Assembly: GCF_033568475.1 (NCBI RefSeq) | Contig: NC_133123.1 | Location: 131,660,930-131,724,929, forward strand | Source of the DNA: Henckelia pumila | Taxonomy: Eukaryota; Streptophyta; Magnoliopsida; Lamiales; Gesneriaceae | DNA: 64,000 bases | Direction of reading: 5' to 3' | Part shown: positions 1 through 9,974 of the stretch, piece after piece | Layout: each line of letters starts with the position of its first letter | Numbering within the stretch: the first letter of the stretch is position 1 | Translations under genes and position numbers: made by a program | Notes under the pieces: generated by a model | Seen by the model: the letters and a program-made list of their open reading frames with translations, nothing else | Database searches by the model: none | Told to the model about the DNA's origin: nothing

Positions 1-599
1 CGACACTATTATTTTAACGCATATACAGATATTTATTTTTGAACTTTGCATATACAGATATATTATATCGTTTTGTCAAAAGATACCATTACAATTATTT
101 ATTTTTGAACTTTGCATATACAAGTGTATGGAAAGTGTTCGTTTAAGTCGTTACATGGAATTTATGAATAAGATTATTTTTCTATGCATGCAGGGACGAA
201 ATCATTATTTTCTTCTAGAGGGAACTAAAAATTTATTTGATAAAAATCGAAGCGTTAAAAATATACATATATATAATATGAAACTCGAAAATGATACACA
301 TATATATAGCCAGATCACAAATATACAATACTATGATAATTGATTAAAACTATGTATAGTAATATATTATCATTTGAGCTAAATTATTAATTATACATAT
401 TCAACACCTTAAATAAAGTATCATTTTGACTAAGAAAGAAGTCGATTTCATTTTATTGACATGATTTAATATTTTTAAAGTAAAATCATAAAAAAAAAAC
501 CAATAATTTTTAACCCGATCAATTTGCTGATTTGAAGTCTACACATCATTTGCTCTGAATCATATATATCAATTTCTAAACTCACATATAATATGGAAA
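1..599. other. AT-rich spacer left of the CACTA element
   Basis: No gene recognised. The only structure I see is a short local duplication: a segment of about 25 bases near 31-59 recurs at about 97-123. The one moderate open frame (128-343) is AT-driven, has no recognisable domain, and is not called as a gene. Confidence 0.5.
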
Positions 600-616
600 C
601 ACTACAAGAAAAACGG

Positions 617-945
617 CCAAAGACAACGCTTTTTTCGCGTTGTTAATGTCTCCGAAAAAGCGTTGTCGTAGCCAGTGTTGTAAAAGACCACCTAAAAGAC
701 AACGCGAAAAAAGCGTTGTCGTTTCTGGAAAAGACAACGCTTTTTTAAGCGTTGTCGTATCTAAAAACGACAACGCTTTTTTCGCGTTGTCTTTGTCACA
801 AAAAACGTTGTCGTTTTGAGCAAAGACAACGCATAAAAAGCGTTGTGATATTTGAAAACGACAATGCTTTTTAAGCGTTGTCTTTTTTAGTAACGACAAC
901 GCTTTTTTCATCTATGACAACGTTTAAAAAGCGTTGTCTTTTCTC
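617..945. repeat. Left subterminal repeat array of the CACTA element
   Basis: A dense array of about a dozen copies, in both orientations, of a motif close to GACAACGCTTTTTT and its complement, separated by a few to about 25 bases. Adjacent inverted copies would form hairpins. An open frame of 109 codons on the minus strand here is only a translation of these repeats and is not a gene. Confidence 0.88.
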
Positions 946-1140
946 AAATAAAAAACAAAAAAAAATTTAATTCACAAATTTTCAATATTATCACTCAATA
1001 TTCAAAATTTTTGAAAATTAAATCTAATGTACAATATTTCAATGAATCCACGGCCTCGATCACACACTCTCGTTTATGATCTCTGAGTAGGAGTGCCCCT
1101 TCTTCCTCAGAATCTCGATCTGGAATTACCACAAAGCAAA

Positions 1141-1286
1141 GTCAAGAAACTCGTTATTTACGGAGTCAATCAAGAAATATGTTGTTCTTGCACAAAAAAT
1201 AAAAAGAAGATGAAAGCAGCATACAAAGACACCTGCGGTGAAAGGATACATTATCTAAATTCAAGAAACTCGTTATTTACGGGGTC
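1141..1286. repeat. Spaced direct repeat inside the CACTA element
   Basis: A 27-base segment at 1141-1167 (TCAAGAAACTCGTTATTTAC plus flanks) recurs at 1260-1286 with one or two changes. The copies are about 120 bp apart. No protein family is recognised; it is probably an internal duplication in captured or filler DNA. Confidence 0.55.
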
Positions 1287-1421
1287 TCTTTTGTCATCTT
1301 CACTCAATGAATTGTAGACAGCTAGCATGCCCAGTGACAAGACATATTATCTAAATTCAAATGGCAGAAAACGAACAAAAATTCCAAGAAAATGGAACAG
1401 TCCATGGAGGCTGTAAACCTA

Positions 1422-2122
<701 letters not shown>

Positions 2123-2781
2123 CTACTCTATGCTCATATTCACTTGATAACCGAGACTTTGACATCCATTCTTTGTCCATTCTTTTAGTAAGTAACACTA
2201 TAGAGAATAAAATATATAATGTTAATATGTATATTTTCAAGCTGATGATAATGTAAAAATTAAACCAAATCTTAGAACCTAATTAAGAAATCCAAATCAG
2301 AAAAAAAAATTGAACTTGGAGGGGGAGAAAAGAAAGAAAAAGTTTGGGTTACCAGCAACAGAAGGCAAGCAAGACTTTTGAGTAGCCAAGATAGTTTGAA
2401 GCGCTCTAACCTCAGCGAATCAGCACATGCTTTACTTTTACTTTAAAATAAGGCTGAAAATCCAGATTCCCCTCTGCCCCCTCCCTCCAAGGCAGGGACT
2501 AATTATGTTGATAACATTATGGCAGTAGAAGGAAAAAACAAGGAGAAGATGAATAACGAGAGCCGAAAGGATAAATGGCAAGAAACATATAGTCAAAGCA
2601 CTCGCCTGCATTTTATTTTGCAATAAGAAGATAACATGTAAATGATAAACAATTGCAAACTCTAGAGAATTCAATTTCTAGCATTTAAAAATTGGTAGCG
2701 AACCCCCAAAAAATGGCTTAATATTGCGAATGGGATCTATGACACCTGATTGGGAGCCCAAAAACGAAGCTAACAATATGA

Positions 2782-3084
2782 TTAAGTAACCTCTGGTACA
2801 GATAGTCTGCTCATGGTATCAAAGCATAAAAATGCATTTTTGCTTTCCATTATACTCCACACACCAGCAACTGTCACATTCTTTTTAAATGCATGAATTT
2901 TCTTCCAAGTTATCCTTTCCTCGAAAGAAAACAGAGACTTTGCTAAATACCACTCTACCTGATCGACGAGGCTGAATTTTTCAGAATCACTCACTGACAA
3001 CAACCACAAATCAGTAAACCAGTAAATGTAAGCTTCAAAAGTATTCAATACACGATTTGGCAAAGGATCACAACATAAGAACAC
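2782..3084 (-). other. Unassigned open frame inside the CACTA element
   Basis: A minus-strand frame of about 100 codons contains runs such as LNTFEAYIYWFTDLWLLSVS and KFSLVDQVEWYLAKSLFSFE. The composition looks coding-like, being less AT-biased than neighbouring frames, but I do not recognise the family. It lies between the two identified host gene fragments and on the same strand, so it may be a third captured exon. It is not called as a functional gene. Confidence 0.35.
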
Positions 3085-3545
3085 TCAGAGTCCTATATTT
3101 AGATTGAGCTAGTTGACCCATTGTAACTCAAAATTCGAATTTAATCCCAGAGAATACTAATTGATTGGCTACAAAACCCTTGTCTTTCCCAATATATAGC
3201 GTAAGCCTACCCATCAAAATCTACAGATGAACAAATCAAAACAAGGTCATGCAAGATTTTCTATGCATAAAGAAGTTGACAGGAAAGAAACAACCCCGGC
3301 ATAGAAAACTAAACAAGAAGTTTGACCATGATCGATAGAATACAAAAGTCACTCAAGTGCAACCAACAAAAAAAAAGGGACAACCTTTTAAGTATCCAAG
3401 AAATAATTACTCAAATAAAAAGCAACGGAGAGATTAAATGCACCAGAGATTTAAACAAAACAAGAGTCCATCAATCAAAACCCGCAAATTAACATCAATT
3501 ACATGCAAACTAAAATCCAAGAATCCACGCCCATGTATTAATTAC

Positions 3546-3605
3546 CTTGAGCTTGAATGATAGAGGCGGGAGAATGAGAGTGCCCTTTTTCTGATCAGGG
3601 AAAAC
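3546..3605 (-). other. Exon-like segment with a splice donor inside the CACTA element
   Basis: Read on the minus strand, one frame gives VVFPDQKKGTLILPPLSFKL, followed immediately by a GTAATT donor at 3545-3544. The product family is not recognised. The position between other minus-strand captured exons and the retained donor suggest another captured exon. The upstream boundary cannot be fixed. Confidence 0.35.
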
Positions 3606-4679
3606 TACACGCAATCCATTGATGTGTAATTATCACGATGGAAACCATAAACTTGATCAACTCCTGAAACAAATTTTTTTAAATATTTAATTCTATATTT
3701 CTACTCTAGAACACCTAAAATGACGAGTCACAGATACCATCAGATCAAAAAGATTGAAAAAAAAGAAGAAAAAATAAATCTAAACAAGACTTCAAACACC
3801 AACTCTGATTGTACAATAGATATCACAAAACAATAAAAATCATTCAAAGTCTTGAGATGGTACAATTAGAACTCAATTATATTATATGTTCCATAGATAA
3901 CAAAAGCAGGAAAGCACAATAAATCTCAATTCAGATACTGAAAAATAAAAAAGGGCAAATTTGGATACATAAACACTTGGAATATAAAAGTGAGAAAAAA
4001 CCCCCCCAAAAAAACTTTCTGATTGTTTTAAAGAGATGCGGAGGCAGATAACTAAAAGTTGCATTTTTCTCATTTTCAACTTTTTTCTCACTTTTATAAT
4101 TCCTAGGCTCCAGTGTGCTTCCTCAAACCCATTTTCATATGATGCATGTAGAAGAATTTTAAAGAGTTATTTTTTAAAAATAAAATAATATTAGGGGCTT
4201 CTTTTAAATAAGATAATGTGTACCAAAGCATCCTATATGTGATCCCTCTGTAGAAGAAGCACATATATTGAATTCTTCGGGGATAAATAATCCTAGCACT
4301 CACAAAAAAATCAAATAATTTTCTGGCACTGAAACTTGGTATTTGCACTAGAACTAAGTTAATAAAAATGAACTGTGTACAGCTCAAAAATTAAAAAGTT
4401 GGTCCAAAAAACTTTTGTATTATGCCTTAGTTTTAGAATAGTTAAAGATTTCCCCTGATCAACCACAGAATAAAAAGATTTTCCCTGATCAACCACAGAA
4501 TAAGAGTTCAATTTGGTTAATCAAAGAGGACGAGACAATAATCTTTTCCAGCAATTATGCATGGCAAAATGTGAAACAAAATTGTTTATACCATAAACAG
4601 GGGTATATTATATGACTAGAGTCTAGAGCAGCCAGTCTAAGAAATTTCATAGAGGATATCAAAACCAGAGAAAATTTAC

Positions 4680-4859
4680 CTTGCGAAACCCAAGGGGTGT
4701 GGGACTGAAAACTTTCATCTACATCGGATAGATAAGAAGCTTGCGCTTGATTTCAGGCAACTTTGGAAGGCGCTCATTAATTAACCTTTCAATGGATTCT
4801 ATCTATTCTTGGCCTGTCAAGAACACAAGTATATCACCTAGACCTTCCTCGAGATGTAT
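4680..4859 (-). pseudogene. Captured DEAH-box RNA helicase exon
   Basis: A single 180-bp exon on the minus strand is bounded by an AG acceptor (4861-4860) and a GT donor (4679-4678). It translates to GDILVFLTGQE, stop, IESIERLINERLPKLPE, KRKLLIYPM, stop, MKVFSPTPLGFRK. This is the start of the helicase C-terminal domain of DEAH-box ATP-dependent RNA helicases (motif IV region, ILVFLTGQE). The stretch that normally lies between the YPM and MKVF motifs is missing and a stop sits at that junction. Two in-frame stops and the absence of the rest of the gene make it non-functional. It is part of the gene-fragment cargo of the CACTA element. Confidence 0.86.
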
Positions 4860-5603
4860 CTAAAATGACAGAGAACAAATTAAAAATATAAGCAACATAC
4901 ACCTGTGATGCCCAACCAAACAAGGTTCAAAAAACAAAAGAATCACATGAGTAGAGTCTATAAAACTTTCCTTTAGAAGAAGTGACAGAATCCAGAAAAA
5001 AGATACTGAATTGATGATGAAGTTGGAAAGAAAATTAGAAAACTATGGATTGATCTACTGCAAAGCAGAAGTTTCGCAGCTCTAAAATACATCACCAGGC
5101 AGATACCTGATGAAAATCACAATATATCCCTCCAAAAAACATAAAAATCCAAGTTGGTGGACAACTTGTGGTATTATCTATTTGATTGTGCTTCAGTTTA
5201 AAATTTTACGTTTTCTAAAGGTACCCTAAACTAAATATCTGGCCTTTATTCAAAGGAAAGCTAAAAAAAAATCTTCTAAAATCGAGGATCTCCATATTGC
5301 ACAATCAACACCTAAAACGAATGATATTTGCACTCCTCCAACCGAAACCAAAAGATAAAAATAAAAAAACAAAACCAACAAATAGATAACATAGTTTTGT
5401 ACGAAGCCTGCAATACAGTACTCACTGAAAAATGCCAGATTTTAGAATACAAAATCAAAGGGAACAAAATACGATAAAAGTTTCCACATACTTTGAGGAA
5501 ACCAATTCTCCAAAGAGCAACAATGGCAAATAAACAAACAAACATACTCATTAAAATGCGACAAGAGTAAAATTCTCAAACAGATAGAAGGCATTCTACT
5601 CAC

Positions 5604-5960
5604 CAAAATCTCGCCAGCACTTGCGTAGGATTTGCGACTCTTGGAGGTGAGTCCCGTGAGGGTATACGCATATAAACCCAAGTTGGAAGGAAATTAGAGC
5701 TCTTCCACTGTGGTTGTTCCCTCAAGAAATAAAATAAGCCGAGGAAATCGATTGCATATTTGTTTCGAGGAAGGAAGGGTAGAAGCTCTTGGAGAAGGCT
5801 TGTCGGAGATCACTTCAAAATTCGTCTAAGAATCGAGCAAAAATTGACATGGGATTTTCAATTGAAAGAGAGAAAAGGAGAAAGGCTAGGGATCAGACGC
5901 GAGAAGAGAAGGAATCGGGAAGCGTTTGATTTGGGGATCTGGGTAATATTATTTATTTTA
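5604..5960 (-). other. Gene 5'-end-like segment (leader plus exon with donor) inside the CACTA element
   Basis: Read on the minus strand, 5960-5760 is a pyrimidine-rich, leader-like stretch. One frame of the following part gives LYAYTLTGLTSKSRKSYASA, running to a consensus donor (G|GTGAGT at 5604/5603). This resembles the 5' leader and first exon of a plant gene taken up by the transposon. It lies upstream of the other minus-strand fragments, so a transcript started here could in principle run through them. The donor gene is not recognised. Confidence 0.35.
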
Positions 5961-6029
5961 TGATTTATTTTAAATAAAAATAATAGATTTTCTACAACAC
6001 TATTTAAAAAGTGTTGTTATACATGAAAA

Positions 6030-6215
6030 AAAAACGCTAATAGACAACGCTTTTAAAAGCGTTGTCTTTGACCCCAAAAAAAGTCTATTCCACAACGCTT
6101 TGTAAATAAAGCGTTGTCTTTCTTAAATAAAAAACATATAACGACAACGCTTTTTACTAAAAGCGTTGTCTTTCAAAAAATTATAACACTTTTCACTAAA
6201 AGCGTTGTCTTTTAG
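6030..6215. repeat. Right subterminal repeat array of the CACTA element
   Basis: Four hairpin-like pairs of the same motif as on the left end, for example GACAACGCTTTT facing AAAAGCGTTGTC across spacers of 0-10 bases. The array is shorter than the left one (about 185 versus 330 bp); such asymmetry is usual for CACTA ends. Confidence 0.88.
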
Positions 6216-6245
6216 GGGTTGTGTTTGTGCATTTTTCTTGTAGTG

Positions 6246-6780
6246 AAAGCCCAATCTCACATATATATTGAGCCCAAATATATAATATATATATATATAG
6301 GGTATAAGGGAGGGGCCAGCCTGGGCTGAAGCCTAGGCTAACCCCTCAAACAAGTCTGTCCCTGCATGCATGAAAGCTTAGTTAATGAACTCGAGCTAAC
6401 AAATAATTATTTTATGGATTATTCTGCTCTCTCTTCGTGAAAATTTACGAATAAAATCATGTTTCAATGCGCAATCTTAGATTGAATAAATATATTTGAA
6501 GAATTTGTTATTATTTATGCATTTGACACTCATTTCTCTACTCAATTATCAAAGTTATAACATGCCAAGAGATGTGAGTGTCGAATTCATAAAAAATAGG
6601 GATAAGAATGCAACTCACCCACAATAATTTTCTGAGTTGTCTCAGCAATATGATAAGTGAAATATTGGCAGAAAAAAAACAAATTTCTTATTTTTTTTAA
6701 GAAAAAACAAATTTATTAATTATTTTGACTGAATATCTTTATTTTTCATATATATCTATACTATTTATCTATCTATATTA
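6246..6780. other. Spacer without recognisable genes
   Basis: AT-rich DNA after the CACTA target duplication. It includes a TA-rich run at about 6275-6300. A stretch near 6440-6490 (AATCATGTTTCAATG region) reappears in diverged form near 9565-9590, so this spacer holds fragments of a dispersed repeat. Confidence 0.4.
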
Positions 6781-7133
6781 TCTATACTATTTTATAAAAC
6801 CTGAGTGTCTTATGTATAGTAATTGTTTTTTGGTGTGTCAAAAAACATCTTTCATTTCTACCCTTTTGTGTCCACTTTTTTCTCAACTTTTTTTTTCTTT
6901 CTAACACCTTCCACTTTTTCTTCAACCAATTTGTATCATGTTTGCTTCTATGATTAATTTCATACGTATATATCTCAAATATCAATTTGATTATATTAGC
7001 ATATTAAATTTATATTATCTTTTCGATAATTAATTTTCAACTATTAAATAATACATTATTTCATAACTAAAAACTCATAAAATTAAAATTCATATATTAT
7101 ATGACACACAACTGCGTGTGATCCTATCGCTAA
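6781..7133 (+). mobile_element. Possible short non-autonomous Helitron
   Basis: The 5' end TCTATACTATTTTATAAAAC follows an A, and the 3' end is CTAA followed by T, matching the 5'-TC...CTRR-3' ends and A/T insertion site of plant Helitrons. A small hairpin (CACAC, 6-base loop, GTGTG; 7105-7120) lies ten bases before the terminal CTAA, as expected. It is only about 353 bp long, AT-rich and non-coding. Helitrons make no target duplication and the hairpin stem is short, so this call is tentative. Confidence 0.45.
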
Positions 7134-7620
7134 TATAAAAAATAAAGTTAAGCGACGACTAACTATTTTTTGGTGTCATCGTCCGCGCTTTCGTAGACAG
7201 ACAAAGTATCATTAATATTTATAATTTTAATTATAATGTTTGGTATATATTGAAACGAAACCATCTCATATTTAACTTCAATATTTTATTTTCCACTTTA
7301 TCTGAATTTAAATTATTATTCCCAATGCAAATAATTACTAGAAAATATCATAAATTTAAGAATCGCTAAAATGATAATTTTTTTTATTTCAATTAATTAT
7401 TAGAAACTTTAATTATAAAAATTCCTCTCGAAAATATTTAAAAAGTTCTTTCCTAATATAGTTTTATAGAACAATTGATAAGTGTTTATAAATATACGTT
7501 TTAATTAGAATGGAAGACAATGATAAAAATCAAAACAATATTATTTTTTAAATGTTAAAATATTGCTATAGAATAGTTGTTCAAACACATATTTTATTCT
7601 TGTTAATAATTCAAATATCT
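7134..7620. other. AT-rich spacer
   Basis: No gene, RNA or repeat structure recognised. Long A/T runs only. Confidence 0.4.
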
Positions 7621-7626
7621 AAATTT

Positions 7627-8378
7627 TGATGTTTAACAAACAACTGTGCACATCAACAGAAGCAGAAACAGAAGCTGCGAAACAAAAACAGAAGCAGAAG
7701 AGCTTAAAAGAGAATAGCATAAGCAGAAGAAGCATTACAACAGAAGCTCAGTTAAAGATATTAACTAAAGGTGATCTCTAAGTACACTGAGTAGACTCAA
7801 ATTTGCACAGTCACAGTGTACATTCTTATAGTGAACTAAAAGACAAAAAACGGCTAGTTATCAACGGATGCATTTGAATCAAAGATGACCGTTATCTTGC
7901 ACTTATAAATAGAGACCACAACCAACAGAAGAACGCACCGGCTCACCAGAACTCAGACCACTTAATTACAACTTAGCAAAGAACAACTGAACACTTTCAG
8001 TTGTTACATACATACAAGAAGAGTGTATAGAAGATCATATACAGAAGACGAAGAACACTAGCACATGCATATAGAAATACAAATCTCTTAGGATCACTTT
8101 GTGTTATGTGTTGAGTTGTACAATATTTGTAAACTAATCAGTTGAGTGAACTTATCAAAACACTTTTGTAAGATCAGTAAAAACTGATTTGTTGATAATA
8201 GGAGTCTCAGTTGTAGGCAGTAGGATAAGTCCTTGCTCAGGTGGGGTGTTGCAAGAGTTGTACCTTCTGGCAGAACCAGAAGAAAAGGTGACATAGGAGC
8301 AGTTGAGTCTTCTAACATCCAAAAATAAACCACTATATTATTTACTGCTTTCTACTCTTAATTTCCAGTAGAACCAAC
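7627..8378 (+). mobile_element. LTR-like remnant, probably of a Ty1/copia element
   Basis: This non-coding stretch resembles long plant copia LTRs: a purine-rich start with CAGAAGCAGAA repeats, a good TATA box (CTTATAAATAGAGA at about 7904-7917), then a transcribed-like region ending in a GTGTTGCAAGAGTTGTACC-type segment. No partner LTR, PBS or internal domain is visible, and no target duplication was found, so it is a remnant or solo LTR. Its 3' end runs into the TRIM-like element at about 8379. Confidence 0.4.
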
Positions 8379-9002
8379 TGATACAGTCCAATCTTAACCA
8401 AAGTCTCACATTGGAAGATTAAGGGAAAGATCATGGGATAATAAATGAAATGATATCTCCATTGGTATGATGCCTTTTGGGTGATTCCAAAAGCAAAACC
8501 ATGAGAGCTTGTACCCAAAGTGGACAATATCATACCATTGTGAAGATATCCGAGTTTCGTTGTTCTAACAAGTGGTATCAGAGCCATGATTTGATCAAGC
8601 CAATGTGGGTGAAATCCTCGTAGATTTGAACGAAGGAGATGAGGGCTCCCGATAAAAATCCGTGAATAAACTCTCGAGGGGTGATGCTCCCAGGAATTCA
8701 TGTAAGGTGTGTGCCTCAACGCAGTGAAGTGAAGTAGCCTCGATTGGAGGACGGATTGAGGGGAGGCCGAGACCATGTGAATAATGGTGTGACTTCGTTT
8801 GAAGGGAGGATTGTTGGGTAGTCAACCAAAGTCCCACATTGGAAGATCAAGAGAAAGATCATGAGTTAATATATGAAATGATATCTCTATTGATATGAGG
8901 TCTTTTGGGTGGTTTCAAAAGCAAAATCATGAGGGCTTGTACCCAAAGTGGACAATATCATACCATTGTGGAGACATGCATCTGATTTCTGTTGTTCTAA
9001 CA
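8379..9002 (+). mobile_element. TRIM-like miniature LTR retrotransposon
   Basis: Two related direct repeats of about 190 bp (8379-8570 and 8812-9002) share long identical stretches such as ACATTGGAAGAT and ACCCAAAGTGGACAATATCA, and both end GTTGTTCTAACA. Directly after the left repeat is TGGTATCAGAGC (8573-8584), a primer binding site for initiator tRNA-Met. Directly before the right repeat is a purine tract, GAAGGGAGGA (8801-8810). The internal region is only about 240 bp with no coding capacity, the definition of a TRIM. The left repeat's first bases have diverged and no target duplication is obvious, so the left edge is approximate. The 144-codon antisense frame over it is spurious. Confidence 0.8.
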
Positions 9003-9360
9003 TCCTAGTTGACCTCTTTCCGCACAAGTATATTTTTTGGTTGACTCTTGGAAATATAAGAGAAAAGAAAGTTCAGTGGCTCACACTAGTAAATTCACTA
9101 ACAGCAAGTAGCTAATGCCCTCTTAGAATCAACTTCAAGACAATAGTAGCTCACTACTGGTCTACCCCGGTAGCAGTAGCATTTCGATTCTGACAACTCT
9201 TAAAACAACTTTTAAAACATTTTATAAAAAAATTAAAAAAAAACACTTTTATAAAAAGTATTTGTCCAAACGGAATTTAAACTCCGTATAAATGATTATT
9301 GCCTGGTAGAAGACCAAAATAAATGATTATTTATTGTTCGCTTCTATATATCGTTACGTA
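9003..9360. other. Spacer without recognisable features
   Basis: AT-rich sequence between the TRIM-like element and the tandem duplication. No coding or structural signal seen. Confidence 0.4.
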
Positions 9361-9364
9361 GAAT

Positions 9365-9516
9365 TTATGAATAAGATAATTTTTTCCACGCAAGCTCGAT
9401 TAACGAATTTGATCTAACACGAGATTATCTTTATGGATCATATTTATATATGAATAAGATCATTTTTTCCACGCAAGCTCGATTGACGAATTTGATCTAA
9501 CACGAGATTATCTTAA
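9365..9516. repeat. Tandem duplication, about 84-bp unit, two copies
   Basis: The segment running from ATGAATAAGATAATTTTTTC to CACGAGATTATCTT is present twice in direct orientation with few changes. It lies about 450-600 bp upstream of the bZIP gene. A related, more diverged segment lies near 6380-6480. Confidence 0.7.
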
Positions 9517-9860
9517 TTATCGATCATTCAGCTCGTCGTTCACGACGTTACGCGAAATTTACGAATAAATCATGTTTCAATGGTTGCTCTTGGATGAAAT
9601 AACTTAGTTTAGTAATAGTCTTTTTGGCAATATGGTAAGTGAAATTTGAGCGGATAAAGAAATGGAATTGCTGTACACACCCAACGATGTATAGACAATG
9701 AACTGTACGTTTCATTTTGGTAGCAACATAAATTATGTTGCTACCAAGTATTGGCAAAATATTGTGATTGTTGTAATAATTCGTAAACAGTATCGCGTGA
9801 ATTTTGAGTACCTACTATATTATGAATAAGCACGTTCTTCTTTATCCATGCAGAATCCTT

Positions 9861-9870
9861 CTATAAAAGG
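9861..9870 (+). promoter_or_regulatory. TATA box of the bZIP gene
   Basis: CTATAAAAGG lies 105 bp upstream of the chosen start codon at 9975, a normal plant distance allowing a leader of roughly 75-80 bases. It is the best TATA match in the upstream 300 bp. Confidence 0.6.
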
Positions 9871-9974
9871 GGAGCTTCTTGGTTTTGGATTTTCATGCAA
9901 ATAAAATAAAATATATATACTTGAGTGTCTCCAATTAATCACCCAATTAAGTATACATAAATAAGAGTTGGTGA

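Noticed and set aside
582..911. 109-codon minus-strand open frame rich in KKALSL repeats
   Set aside because: It is a translation of the CACTA subterminal GACAACGCTTTT array; repeats of non-coding origin.
8342..8776. 144-codon minus-strand open frame
   Set aside because: Lies across the TRIM-like left LTR, PBS and core on the antisense strand; no domain, explained by the element.
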